Source: Streptomyces capitiformicae (GTDB lineage Bacteria; Actinomycetota; Actinomycetes; Streptomycetales; Streptomycetaceae). From it: a stretch of DNA of 64,000 nt. Position 1 is the first letter of the stretch; the number at the start of each line of letters is the position of its first letter. A program made the position numbers and the translations under genes. The notes under the pieces were generated by a model that saw nothing but the letters and a program-made list of their open reading frames with translations, was not told the origin of the DNA and searched no databases. The stretch lies in contig NZ_CP022161.1 in NCBI RefSeq assembly GCF_002214185.1, positions 3,905,767 to 3,969,766 of the forward strand. The letters are read 5' to 3'. Of this stretch, positions 7,134 to 17,200 are shown piece after piece.

Positions 7134-7883
7134 GTCCATACCTCTGTGCGTCCTTCCATTGACGCCATCAGTCTCCTGGCGAAGGGGCCACCAGTTTCAG
7201 CCGGTGGGGGAATCGCTTCCCCAGTTATCGCGGCGTGTAGAGCCGTTTTGGCTTGTCCGTCGTCTCCTCGGGGGCCGGATCGGGCTGGATCGCAACCTCC
7301 TGGACGGAAGCCCAGCACGGGGGAGCCCACCACGGGGAGGGAATCACGGTGTTCTTGCATACGGCTCCCACGCCGGACATGTTCAAAGTTTGAGGAATTG
7401 TTTGGCCAACCGTCAGTCGCGGCCGTACTACTGCCGGGTAGCGCTGACGTGGGTCACCGGCGGTCCGTACCGGGTAGAGCCGCTGGTCATGGCCTCCCTG
7501 CCTGGATCGCAGGCATGTCCCGGTTCCAGGCCCGCTTCGAGAAGGAAAACATGGCGGCCCTCGGCCCGACGGCGTTCGAGAATGCCGTCACGGAAGGAAG
7601 TCAGTACGACAGTCCGGCCTGTGCGGTCGAATTGGCCCTGGTGGCGTCGGCCGACGCCCGGCGGAGTGCCGCAGTTGCCCGTGTCCCCTGGACGCCGGGA
7701 AACGGAGGTGGCCGCGCTCGTGGCGGAGGGCACTGCGAAGCACGTGCGTCAGCCGCCCCCCGCCCCTCGCCGCCCACGCGGTGGATTACCGCTTGCTCGC
7801 CCTCGTCACGGCCTGGCCGTGCCCTCAGTACCATGGCACAGCGCCCGTAACCACTCCGCAGCCAGCAGCGGAGCATGCGTCGT
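7134..7883. other. Long intergenic stretch, no convincing gene
   Basis: About 750 bases between the LuxR gene and the aldehyde dehydrogenase. Several open frames cross it, but none has a ribosome binding site, a recognisable domain or normal composition. A stretch on the plus strand from about 7515 (MSRFQARFEKENMAALGP) has a protein-like look and could be a short decayed gene. I cannot support it further. Confidence 0.5.
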
Positions 7884-9287
7884 TCACAGCAGGAGGCGCA
7901 GCAGCCGGTCCTTCCAGGTGGTGAAGGGCGGGTAGGCGATCCGGAGCGGGTCGGCGAAGAGGGGCTTGTCGAGGACGGCCTTGGTGTGGCTGAAGGTGTC
8001 GATGGAGTGCTCGCCGTGGTAGCGGCCGAAGCCGCTTTCGCCGACGCCGCCGAAGGGCAGGCCGGGGACGGTGAGATGGGCGTTGGGGACGCCGAAGGCC
8101 AGGGCGCCGGAGGAGGTCTGCGCGGTCAGGCGTCGCTTGCTGTCGGCGGAGGCGGTGAAGGCGTAGAGGGCCAGGGGTTTGTCCCGTTCGGTGATGAAGG
8201 AGATGGCCGTGTCCAGGTCGGGGACGGCGATGAGGGGCAGGACGGGCCCGAAGATCTCCTCGTTCATCACCGGCGCGCCGGGGTCGACCTCGGCGAGGAC
8301 GGTGGGGGCGATGTAGCGGCTGTCGCGGTCGTGGTCTCCGCCGACGACGGTGCGTCCGTCCTTGAGGAAGCTGACGAGCCGGTCGAAGTGGCGGGTGCTG
8401 ACGATGCGGCCGTAGTGGGGGCTGGTGGCCGGGTCGTCGCCGTACATCTCGCGGACCGCTGAGGCCAGGTGCGGTTCGAGTGCGGTGGCCGTCTCGCCCA
8501 CGGCGAGGACGTAGTCCGGTGCCACGCAGGTCTGGCCGGTGTTCATGAACTTGCCCCAGACGATACGGCGGGCGGCCGTGGCCAGGTCGGTGCCGGGTTC
8601 CACCACGACGGGGCTCTTGCCGCCCAGCTCCAGGGTGAGCGGGGTGAGGTGGCGGGCGGCGGCGGCCATCACGATCCGGCCGACGGTGCCGTTGCCGGTG
8701 TAGAAGATGTGGTCGAAGCGCTGTTCCAGCAGGGCCGTGGTCTCGGGGACGCCGCCCTCGACAACGGCCACCGCCTGCGGGTCGAGGTGGAGCGGCAGCA
8801 GCCGGGCGAGGGCAGCGGAGGTGGCGGGGGCGAGTTCGCTGGGTTTGACGACGGCGCAGTTGCCCGCGGCCAGTGCTCCGACCAGGGGGGCCAGCGCCAA
8901 CTGCACCGGGTAGTTCCACGGGCTGATGATCAGGACGGTGCCCAGGGGTTCCCGGATCACCCGGGCGCGGGCGGGTGCGAGCGCGAGCGGCACACCGGTC
9001 CGACGCGGGCGCAGCCATCCATGCAGGCGGGCGAGCGTGTGTTCGATCTCGTTGACGGTGAACCCGATCTCGGTGGTGAACGCCTCCGTCGGGCTCTTCC
9101 CGAGATCGGCTCTCAGAGCCTCCCCCAGCTCCTGTGCGTGTTCCGTCAACAGGGTTCGCAGGGACCACAGTTGGGCGCGGCGCCAGGCCACGGACCGGGT
9201 GCGGCCGGATGCGAAGACGGTACGCAGTCGGGCAACGGTGGCCGCGGCTTCGGTGCCGGGCGCCCGGGTGGTGTCGATGGTGTCCAT
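7884..9287 (-). CDS. Aldehyde dehydrogenase family protein (class 3-like)
   Basis: A 467-residue NAD(P)-dependent aldehyde dehydrogenase. Visible motifs are ISPWNYPVQLAL and VVKPSELAP for the cofactor site, FTYTGNG-like FYTGNGTVGRIV, the general base in LELGGKSP, the catalytic Cys in NTGQTCVAPDYVL, and EEIFGPVLP. Length and the lack of an N-terminal extension match class 3 (fatty/aromatic) enzymes. ATG 9287 lies just after the kinase stop at 9289, so it is the last gene of the aldolase-kinase-dehydrogenase operon. I infer that it oxidises the aldehyde released by the aldolase. The exact substrate cannot be read from sequence. Confidence 0.93.
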   Translation of the reverse strand: MDTIDTTRAPGTEAAATVARLRTVFASGRTRSVAWRRAQLWSLRTLLTEHAQELGEALRADLGKSPTEAFTTEIGFTVNEIEHTLARLHGWLRPRRTGVPLALAPARARVIREPLGTVLIISPWNYPVQLALAPLVGALAAGNCAVVKPSELAPATSAALARLLPLHLDPQAVAVVEGGVPETTALLEQRFDHIFYTGNGTVGRIVMAAAARHLTPLTLELGGKSPVVVEPGTDLATAARRIVWGKFMNTGQTCVAPDYVLAVGETATALEPHLASAVREMYGDDPATSPHYGRIVSTRHFDRLVSFLKDGRTVVGGDHDRDSRYIAPTVLAEVDPGAPVMNEEIFGPVLPLIAVPDLDTAISFITERDKPLALYAFTASADSKRRLTAQTSSGALAFGVPNAHLTVPGLPFGGVGESGFGRYHGEHSIDTFSHTKAVLDKPLFADPLRIAYPPFTTWKDRLLRLLL

Positions 9288-9288
9288 G

Positions 9289-10230
9289 TCAGCGGCTCTC
9301 CAGGGTGGCGGCCGTGGTGGCGAAGGCGTCGGCGGTGGCGAGGTCGAAGTCGCCGTGGTCGCTGCCGAGGCCCTGTGCCACCAGCGCGGCGGCGGCACAG
9401 CCGAGCACGCCGCACTCGCGCGGTCCGCGTCCCAGGCCCAGTCCGCGCAGGAAGCCGGCCGAGAAGGCGTCGCCGCAGCCGGTGGTGTCCACCACGTCGA
9501 CGGCGAAGGCCGGAATCTCGATCACCTCGTCCTCCGTGACCACCAGCGCACCGCGTGCGCCCCGGGTGACGGCGACGCACCCGACCCCTTCCGCGAGGAA
9601 CCTGCGCGCACCGTCCTCCAGCGTCGCGGCGCCGGTGAGTCCGAGCACCTGCTCCTCGTTGGGCAACAGGTGGTCCAGATACGGGAGTGCGGGCGCGATC
9701 CAGTCGAACAAGCCGCTGTCGCCGGCGACGAGCAGGTCGGCGGAGGTGACCACACCCGCGGCCCGTGCGGGAGCGAGTGTCTTCGCCGCGGCCTCACCGC
9801 CCATCAACTCGGGTGCGCCCATGTGCAGATGGGTGGCTTCGGCGATCTCCGTGTGCGGGGCGTCGTCCGGTCCGTAGCTGATGTTCGCGCCCAGGACGTG
9901 GAACGCGGGGCGGCTGCCGTCGGGGCGGATGGGCAGCACCGAGGCCGAGGTTTGGGTGTCGTCGCGGCGCAGGACGAGAGAGGTGTCCACGCCGTGGCCG
10001 GCCAGCATGCTCAGCAGCAGGTCACCGATCGGGTCCGTGCCCACCGCGCCAGCGGTGCGCACCGCCGCTCCCAGCTTGGAGAGGGTCAGCGCGGTACCGG
10101 CGGCCGTGCCCGCCGGGCTGAACCGGATCTGGTCCACCAGGGTCGCGCCCTGCCCGTCCGGGATGGCCTCGACGGGCCGGACCTGCACGTCGAACACGTG
10201 AGCGCCGAGGGCTATGACTGTCTGGCTCAT
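9289..10230 (-). CDS. PfkB-family (ribokinase-like) sugar kinase
   Basis: A 313-residue kinase. The N-terminal glycine-rich SPAGTAAGTALTLSKLGA matches PfkB motif 1. The C-terminal VVDTTGCGDAFSAGFLRGL matches motif 2, with the catalytic Asp in GCGD; Cys replaces the usual Ala of GAGD. It would phosphorylate a sugar or related polyol with ATP. It starts at ATG 10230 inside the end of the aldolase gene (four-base overlap), so the two are coupled. With a class II aldolase before it and an aldehyde dehydrogenase after it, the likely logic is phosphorylation, retro-aldol cleavage and oxidation of the aldehyde fragment. Confidence 0.92.
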   Translation of the reverse strand: MSQTVIALGAHVFDVQVRPVEAIPDGQGATLVDQIRFSPAGTAAGTALTLSKLGAAVRTAGAVGTDPIGDLLLSMLAGHGVDTSLVLRRDDTQTSASVLPIRPDGSRPAFHVLGANISYGPDDAPHTEIAEATHLHMGAPELMGGEAAAKTLAPARAAGVVTSADLLVAGDSGLFDWIAPALPYLDHLLPNEEQVLGLTGAATLEDGARRFLAEGVGCVAVTRGARGALVVTEDEVIEIPAFAVDVVDTTGCGDAFSAGFLRGLGLGRGPRECGVLGCAAAALVAQGLGSDHGDFDLATADAFATTAATLESR

Positions 10231-10907
10231 CGGGTGCTGTCCTCTCCTGTGGGGTGGGTGGTGCCGTAGCCGCGCCGCAGGGCGGAGGTGACGACGGCGG
10301 TCTGCTGGTCGTCGTCGAGGACCCGCGGCTTGCCGATGTGGGCGGCGCGCAGGTACACGCCGCACAGCCACTCCAGGAGCAGCGCGTTCTCCACGGCCTT
10401 GGCGAGCGTCGGCCCGAATGCCACGGCGCCGTGGTGGGCCATCAGCGCCGCCGACCTGCCGTCGAGTGCCGTGAGCACGTGCTGGGCCAGCTCCGGGGTG
10501 CCGAAGACGGCGAACGGCGCCACGCGCACGGACCCGCCGAGCAGCAGCTGCTGGTAGTGGACGCAGGGAAGTTCGTCGAGCACCAGGGACAACGCGGTGG
10601 CCTGGGGCGAGTGGGTGTGCACCACCGCGCCGGCGCCGTACCGCTGGTAGATCCCGAGGTGCAGCTCCAGTTCGGAGGTCGGTTCGAGGTTCCCGGCGAG
10701 TGTCCCGCCGTCGGGGCCCAATACCGTCACCTGGTGGGGCGTGCACTGTCCGAGGACGGCGCCGGTGGCGGTGACCGCGATCCGGTCGCCGTCGCGCATG
10801 CTCACATTGCCCGCCGTGCCGATCAGCAGTCCCTCGTCGGCGAGGCGGTGGCACGCCTCCGCCACGGCGCGCCGCGGTTCTGGCAGCAACTCGTTCGCGT
10901 CAGCCAT
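10227..10907 (-). CDS. Class II aldolase/adducin-family protein (fuculose-phosphate aldolase-like)
   Basis: A 226-residue protein of the L-fuculose/L-ribulose-phosphate aldolase-epimerase family. Zn ligands are visible in VVHTHSPQATALS (HxH) and later in MAHHGAVAFG. The N-terminal GTAGNVSMRDGDRIAVTATG is the phosphate-binding segment. TSELELHLGIYQR holds the conserved Glu. Members cleave a phosphorylated ketose to dihydroxyacetone phosphate and an aldehyde, or act as epimerases. First gene of a three-gene operon, divergent from a TetR gene with about 60 bases between them. Confidence 0.92.
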   Translation of the reverse strand: MADANELLPEPRRAVAEACHRLADEGLLIGTAGNVSMRDGDRIAVTATGAVLGQCTPHQVTVLGPDGGTLAGNLEPTSELELHLGIYQRYGAGAVVHTHSPQATALSLVLDELPCVHYQQLLLGGSVRVAPFAVFGTPELAQHVLTALDGRSAALMAHHGAVAFGPTLAKAVENALLLEWLCGVYLRAAHIGKPRVLDDDQQTAVVTSALRRGYGTTHPTGEDSTR

Positions 10908-10969
10908 GCCGCGAAGGTACCCTGAACATGAAACAAAGTCACATTTGGTTTTACGGAAGGGTGCGACGG

Positions 10970-11623
10970 ATGCCCGCGACGGACGAACCCGACGGGAGCG
11001 ACATGGTGCAGGTCACGGCGCTGCGGCTGCGGCGGATGCCACGCCAGGCCCGGGCGAGGGAGAAGGTCGCCCGGGTGCTGGAGGCCGCCGAACGGCTGCT
11101 CGTCGCGGAAGGCGCGGACGTGCTGACCACGACCCGCGTCGCCGCCGAGTCGGGGGTGTCCGTGGGGGCGCTGTACCAGTACCTGCCCGACCGGGAGGCC
11201 ATCGTCGAGGCCCTGGCCGATATGTACCTGACCCGGCTGGAAGCGGCCATGGAGGCGTTCGTCGAACTCGCGCGCACGGAGACATGGAGTGATCCGGTGA
11301 CCGTGCTCGTCGACGCCTTCGCGGACATCTACCGTTCCGAACCGGGCTTTCGGGCCCTGTGGTTCGGACGCCACCTCACCGAATGGACCAGGCAGGCCGA
11401 CAGCAAGCACAAGCGCGTCATGGCGGCGGGGCTGCACCGCATCCTGGTCGCACAGCGCCTGTTGCCCGACGACAGGGAGGCGGCGACGGCCTGCTACACC
11501 GCCTTCCTCGCCGCCGACGCGGTGACCCAGGACGCCTTCCGCACGGACGCCGCCGGAGACGCCGAACTGCTCGGCCATCTCAAGAGCATGCTGCGCGCCT
11601 ATCTCGGCCACTGGACCCGGTAG
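10970..11623 (+). CDS. TetR-family transcriptional regulator of the adjacent aldolase operon
   Basis: A 217-residue repressor. The HTH is at about residues 26-70: RVLEAAERLLVAEG, TTTRVAAESGVSVGALYQYLPDREAIVEAL. The ATG at 10970 is preferred over 10928 because GGAAGGG precedes it at a good distance and the earlier start would leave only 20 bases for two divergent promoters. The space to the aldolase gene (10908-10969) is locally AT-rich (AACATGAAACAAAGTCAC) and probably carries both promoters and the operator, though I see no clear palindrome. By position it should control the aldolase-kinase-dehydrogenase operon. Confidence 0.9.
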   Translation: MPATDEPDGSDMVQVTALRLRRMPRQARAREKVARVLEAAERLLVAEGADVLTTTRVAAESGVSVGALYQYLPDREAIVEALADMYLTRLEAAMEAFVELARTETWSDPVTVLVDAFADIYRSEPGFRALWFGRHLTEWTRQADSKHKRVMAAGLHRILVAQRLLPDDREAATACYTAFLAADAVTQDAFRTDAAGDAELLGHLKSMLRAYLGHWTR

Positions 11624-12220
11624 CCGCGAGTCCGGCGACCGGCGGGGCGTCACGCCGGGTCGTCGGGGCCACCGCGACCGGCGGCAGCCGGCCGACATGG
11701 CGGTGCGGGGCTGTCGTTCAGCGGCGGTCTGCAGGGAGACCGCCTCCTCCGGCCGCCGTCGGTGTTCACGGGTGAGGACGAGGCGGGCGGGGCCTCCGGT
11801 CTTCTTCTCCACCCGGGCGACGGCGTCGGCCGGGCCAGTGCGAGGAAACACGGGAGCCCCTGCTGAAGCGATGGGTGATCGAGATGCGCCGAGCAGACTG
11901 CGCCCACGGGTAGTCAACAGCACGTAAATCAAGGACGGGTGGTGGACCGGGTGGGCTTGCTGCGGCTGGTCGCTGCGGTGCAGCGGCTGCGGAAGGCATC
12001 CGTCCGGGCTGCCGGAGGTGAGGCGGCATGCGGGACGGCGGCGTCGACGACGGCCCCAGAGTCCGCGGATGGAGGGGGTGCGGGAGAGCCTTCCCCCGGC
12101 GCGTCGGGAGGTAGCGGACTACTGGCTGGCGGTGATGTTCCGCCACACCCAGGAGCTCACCGCGGAGGGTGTGCAGGATCGGCCGCTCGCGGACACGGGC
12201 GGTGAGCCGTGGCCGCGGTG

Positions 12221-12605
12221 ATGCCGTGGGAACGCATGGGAAGCAAGATCACATCCAGGCATCGTGAGCTGCCGGCCGTCGTCTATGTGCGGCAGTCGAC
12301 GCGGCAGCAGGTCGAGGGGCATCAGGAGTCGACGCGGCGGCAGTATGCGCTGGTCGACCGGGCCGTGACGCTGGGCTAGGAGGCGTCGCGGGTGCTGGTC
12401 ATCGACGATGACCTGGGCAAGTCCGGCGCACGCTCGGAGCACCGGGAGGGCTTTCAGCGGCTGGTCGCGGAAATTTCCCTGGGGCATGTCGGCTTGGCGC
12501 TGGGCACGGAGATGTCGCGTCTGGCCCGCTCGGGACGGGACTGGTATCAGCTTCTGGAGCTGTCGGCGCTCGGTGGCGCATTGCTCGCCGACGATGCGCA
12601 GCTGC
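12221..12605 (+). pseudogene. Serine recombinase (resolvase/invertase) remnant with an in-frame amber codon
   Basis: From ATG 12221 the frame reads VVYVRQSTRQQVEGHQES, the resolvase N-terminus with the nucleophile Ser in VRQST, and reaches a TAG at 12377 where relatives have LGW (TGG to TAG). The same frame continues with VLVIDDDLGKSGARS, GFQRLVAEISLGHVGLALG and EMSRLARSGRDWYQLLE, all standard resolvase motifs. Similarity ends near 12590-12605, where sequence of an unrelated gene on the other strand begins. The recombinase domain and DNA-binding parts are missing. It is likely a relic of an integrated mobile element. Confidence 0.85.
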
Positions 12606-13003
12606 TGGCAGAAGCGCCTGAGCCAGCTCCGCACTGGCGTCCACGACGTGTTCGCAGTTGTCCAGCACGATCAGGGCATGGCGCCGGGAAAGATGAGCCG
12701 CGAGTTTCTCGACCACGGGGCTGGAGCCGACGTCCCCCACGCCCAGAGCTTCCGCCGTCGCGCCGACCACGGCCTTCGGGTCCAGTACGGGTGCCAGGTC
12801 CACCAGCCACACCCCGTCCGGAAAGCATGGCCGACTGCGGTGGCCGCCTCCAACGCCAGCCCGGTCTTACCGATACCGCCCGGCCCGGTGAGCGTCAGGA
12901 GCCTCGCGGCGCGGAGGAGGCGACGGATCTCGGCAGTATCGCGCCGTCGGCCGATGAAAGTGGTCAGGCGGCGCGGGCAGGTTCCCCGTCCCTGAGGCCG
13001 CAA
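12605..13003 (-). pseudogene. AfsR/LuxR-type NB-ARC ATPase regulator remnant, frameshifted and truncated
   Basis: The minus strand reads LTTFIGRRRDTAEIRRLL, then LLTLTGPGGIGKTGLALEAA (P-loop) to HAFRTG. The frame then shifts by one base near 12820 and continues WLVDLAPVLDPKAVVG, ALIVLDNCEHVVDASAELAQALL (Walker B). Relatives have FPDGVWLVDL, so loss of one T explains the shift. The fragment stops where the recombinase remnant ends, and the N- and C-terminal regulatory domains are gone. This is a piece of a SARP/AfsR-like or LuxR-type regulator. Confidence 0.8.
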
Positions 13004-14174
13004 CGGTCACCGGTGTCTCGCTCACCGCTGTCTTTTCCACCTGTCCGAAAGCGCCATTTGAGCGGAGGTCGACAGCCGTGGCCTCACCGCCGACTGTGCC
13101 ACGAGTGACACCGCGTACAGGCAGTCGCCTGCCCTGGAAGGCCATGGAGACCGCCCCGTGGCCAGGACGCCGACGTCCATGAGCCGACAGCTTATTGCCC
13201 GCGGTTCCGGTCGCGGCAGGGAGCCGCAGTGGCGACCAGGAGCGCGGGCCGGTGGGCCGTCCGAGAGCAGTCGGCATTGGCTCACACCGTGGACGAGCGC
13301 ATCGTGAGCGTCCTGCTCGGGTATGCATCCAACTCATGGGTGGGAGCGGGGACTCCGGAGAATTCCTGCATCCCGAGGGTCCCGTGGGCCCCTGTAAAAT
13401 TACCCATAGTCAGGAACAGGCCAGGCGTAGATGCTTCTCCGTATGAAGCGCACGCCGTCCCACCGGTTGCGCGCCCATGGCCGTCGCGCGCCGTGGACGC
13501 CCCACCGGAGGACCTCTGCCCCCGCCGGTCACCACGGGCATGGCGCGGCGGGACACCCGGCAGGACCAGGGTGCATGGCGCAGCGGAACCGCCGCTCTAG
13601 TTTCTCCCGACCATGTCACCCGGCCCGGCAACCGAACAGACCGCGATTCGGCGTGTGCGTCGGCCACCCCGGTGTTCGAGCGGATCAGCGGTGGACGGGA
13701 GGCGCCAGCGGACGTCTGGTCAGCGGTCTCCGGCTTCCCCACGTCACGGTGGGACTCACCGCGGGCATGCGGCGGGCCTCGACGCACCCTCCACCGGACT
13801 GCCGTGCGTTCCGGCTTCGCTGATGGAGCGCGCCCGTCCCCTCGCGCGCCGGCACGCGTGCACCACCTACGGATACGTGGTGATGCGCGACGCGGACTGC
13901 CTCTCCTTCCCCGTAAGGCCCCGGTCTCGCTGATGACTCCAGGGAACGCAGGCCTCACCGGTCATCTCCGAGGCCGCCCTGGGACGTCCCAGCGGGGATC
14001 ATCACCGTCTTCCGCAGTGGCCCTACCGAGTACCGCGGAGTCGGAACTCCGCGGGCCAGGCCGACGCGCCCCTCGCGTCGCTTTTCCTCGCCGACCTGAG
14101 GCTTCCAGCCGGGGCGGAAGGCCCAGCGCCGAGACGCCACACGCTTCCATGTCTTTCAACTAAGTCGCACGACA

Positions 14175-14203
14175 TTGTCAGTCGACAAAGTCTGCGATAG
14201 GTT
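14175..14203 (+). promoter_or_regulatory. Promoter and overlapping palindromic operator of the P450 gene
   Basis: A -35 box TTGTCA (14175-14180) and a -10 box TAGGTT (14198-14203) are 17 bases apart and would start transcription near 14210, about 30 bases before the gene. The palindrome TTGTC-AGTC-GACAA (14175-14188) covers the -35 box, as expected for a repressor site. No adjacent regulator gene is intact. Confidence 0.6.
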
Positions 14204-14238
14204 GACACCCCTCGCTTCACGGCCGCGATTCGAAAGTC

Positions 14239-17200
14239 ATGTTCATGCCCAATACGCCTTCTGGGACCGAGCGGATCCCCGAGCGCCCGTCTCTTCCCCT
14301 CATCGGCCACGCGCTCGATGTCCCCGACGGGGCCGAGGGCCTCGCCTACGTCATGCAGGAGGCCAAGGAGCTGGGGCCGCTGTTCAAGCTCCGGATCTTC
14401 GGAACCGAGATCAACTTTGTCTCCGGCCTGGATCTCGTCTCCGAGCTGGCGGACGAGAGCCGTTTCCGTAAGAACGTCCACCCCGATCTCGTGATCCTGC
14501 GGGAGATCGGCGGGGACGGGATGTTCACGGCCTACGGCGACGAGCCCAACTGGCGCAAGGCGCACGACGTCCTGATGCAGGCGTTCTGCGGGGGCGCGAT
14601 GAGGGGCTACCACGCGACGATGCTCAAGGTCGCCCGGGAGCTGATCGCCAAGTGGGACCAGGCTGCCGGGGAGCTTCCGGTGGACGTGGCCGCCGGCATG
14701 ACCCGGCTGACCTTCGACACGATCGGGCTGTGCGGCTTCGGCTACGACTTCGAATCCTTCCGCCGCGACGAGCCGCATCCCTTCATCACGGCGCTCGCGA
14801 GGGCACTGGACTTCGCTCAGGCCAAGGGCGAGTCCATCCCCGGGGCCGAGTTGTTCCAGTGGAAGAAGGCGGAGCAGTTCCGCAATGACGTCACCCTGAT
14901 GAAGGACCTGGTCGATGATGTGATCCGGCGGCGGAGGGCGGACGGCGACCAGAGCACCGACGACCTGCTGGGGCGGATGCTGCACACCCGCGACGAGGTG
15001 AGCGGTGAGCCGCTGGACGACGTCAACATCCGCTACCAGGCGATCACCTTCCTCATCGCCGGCCACGAGACCACCAGTGGCCTGCTGTCGTTCGCGCTGT
15101 ACTACCTGACCAAGCACCCCGCGGTGCTGGCCCGCGCCCAGGCGGAAGTGGACGCCCTGTGGGGCGATACGGCCGACCCCGACCCGCAGTACGCGGACAT
15201 CGGCAAGCTCACCTACGTCCGCCAGATCCTCAGCGAGAGCCTGCGGCTGTGGCCCACGGAGCCGTCGTACGCGGTCGAGCCCCTGGCCGACACGGTCATC
15301 GGCGGCAAGTACGCCGTGCGCCAGGGCGAGTCGCTGATGGTGCTGATCCCTCAGCTGCACCGGGATCCCGCCTGGGGGGACAACGTCGAGCTGTTCGACC
15401 CGGAGCGGTTCTCGGCCGAGCGGGAGGCCGCACGCCCGGTCCACCTGTTCAAGCCGTTCGGCAACAGCGAACGGGCCTGCATCGGCCGCCAGTTCGCGTT
15501 GCACGAAGCGACGCTGGTGCTCGCCCTGCTGGTGCACCGGTTCCGCCTGATCGACCACACCGATAACCAGTTCAAGATCAAGCAGTCCCTCACCCTCAAG
15601 CCCGACGCCTTCACCTTGAACCTGGCCCGGCGCGTCGGCGGCGAGCGCCGCCTGCCCGCCGGCGTCGCCGTCAGCGCACCCGCCGAACAGGCGCGGCCCG
15701 CCGCCCGGCGTGCGACCGGTACGACGCTGACCGTGCTGCACGGCTCGAATCTCGGGACCTGCTCCGGCATCGCCGCCGATCTCGCCGTGGACGGCGACGA
15801 GCACGGCTTCGTCACCGCCGTCGCCTCCCTCGACGACGCCGTGGGGCAGCTCACCGGTACCGGCGGCCCGTTGGTGATCGTCGCCGCCTCCTACAACGGC
15901 AGGCCCACCGACGACGCCGCCCGGTTCGTGTCATGGCTGGAGGAGTTGGAGCCCGGCTCGCTCGACGGCGTCGAGTACGCGGTGCTCGGCGTCGGCGACC
16001 GCAACTGGGCCGCCACCTACCAGCGCATCCCGACGCTCATCGACGAGAGGCTCGCCGCCGCCGGTGCGGCGCCCCTGCTGGAGCGTGGCGCCGCCGACGC
16101 CGCGGGGGACTTCGCCGGCACCGTCGACCGGTGGACCGGCGACCTGTGGAACACCCTGCTGGAGAAGTACGGGATCCCGGTGCAGGCCGGCGCCGAACCG
16201 ACCGGACAGAGCGGCGAAGCCGACGCCGACCAGGGGCTGTACGAGCTTCAGGACGCCACGGAGTCGGTCACCGGCCCGCTCGCGGCACGGCACGGCGTAC
16301 AGCCCATGGAGGTGCTGGACGCCTACGAGCTGGTCGACCTGGACCACCCGCTCGGCCGCTCCAAGCGCTTCCTCCGGCTGCGGCTGCCCGACGGCGTCAC
16401 CTACCGCACCGGCGACCACCTCGCGGTGCTCCCACGCAACCCGGCCGCCCTCGTGCAGCGGGTCGCCGACCGCTTCGGCCTCGACCTGGACCGCACCGTA
16501 CGGCTGAAAGCACGCCGCCGCAGCCGGGGCGCCCTGCCCGTCGACCGCCCGCTGACCCTGCGTCAACTGCTCACGGATTTCGTGGAGCTTCAGGACGCCG
16601 CGACCCAGGAGCAGGTCGCCGTACTCGCCGAGCACACCGTCTGCCCGCCCGAGCACCGCCCCCTGGCAGAACTCGCCGAGGCGAAGCCCGATGTCTTCCG
16701 CGAGCAGGTCACCGACGCCGCATGCAGCCTCCTGGCCCTGCTGGAGCGCTACCGGGCCTGCGAGCTGCCGTTCGAGCACTTCCTGGAACTGCTGCCCGTG
16801 CTGCGGCCACGGCACTACTCGATCTCCTCGTCCGCCGCGGCCGCGCCTGGCGAGGTGGACCTGATGGTGTCGCTCCTCAAAGCGCCGCACCGCGGCGGCG
16901 AGGGCACCTTCCACGGCATCGCCTCCCACTACTTGCAGACCGTCAGCGCGGGCGACACCCTCCAGGCGCGGGTGCTCCCCTGCAGAGAAGCCTTCCGCCT
17001 GCCGCAGGACCCGGCCACCCCCGTGATCCTCATCAGCGCGGGTACCGGAGTGGCACCGTTCCGCGGCGCCGTCCTCGACCGGCTGCACAGCAAGGCGACC
17101 GGGACACTGCTGTGCTACTTCGGCTGCGACCACCCCGACGCCGACTTCCTCCACCGCGACGAACTCCAGGCAGCCGAGGACGCCGGAGCCGTCAGCCTGC

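Larger units (their letters stand above)
11624..14174. other. Gene graveyard between the TetR gene and the P450
   Basis: About 2.55 kb without an intact gene. Besides the two pseudogenes listed separately (12221-13003), the plus strand at about 12070-12220 has a protein-like stretch (VADYWLAVMFRHTQELTAEG) ending at a stop just before the recombinase start. It may be a remnant of a recombinase-linked small gene. From 13004 to 14174 I see only frames without domains or ribosome binding sites. High GC makes long spurious frames on both strands. Confidence 0.6.

Noticed and set aside
7125..7850. Plus-strand frames between the LuxR and aldehyde dehydrogenase genes
   Set aside because: No ribosome binding site, no family resemblance and mixed composition. 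A decayed gene near 7515-7690 is possible but not supportable.
13195..13958. Overlapping frames in the graveyard region (both strands)
   Set aside because: Arg/Pro/Ala-rich with no domains; expected by chance at high GC.
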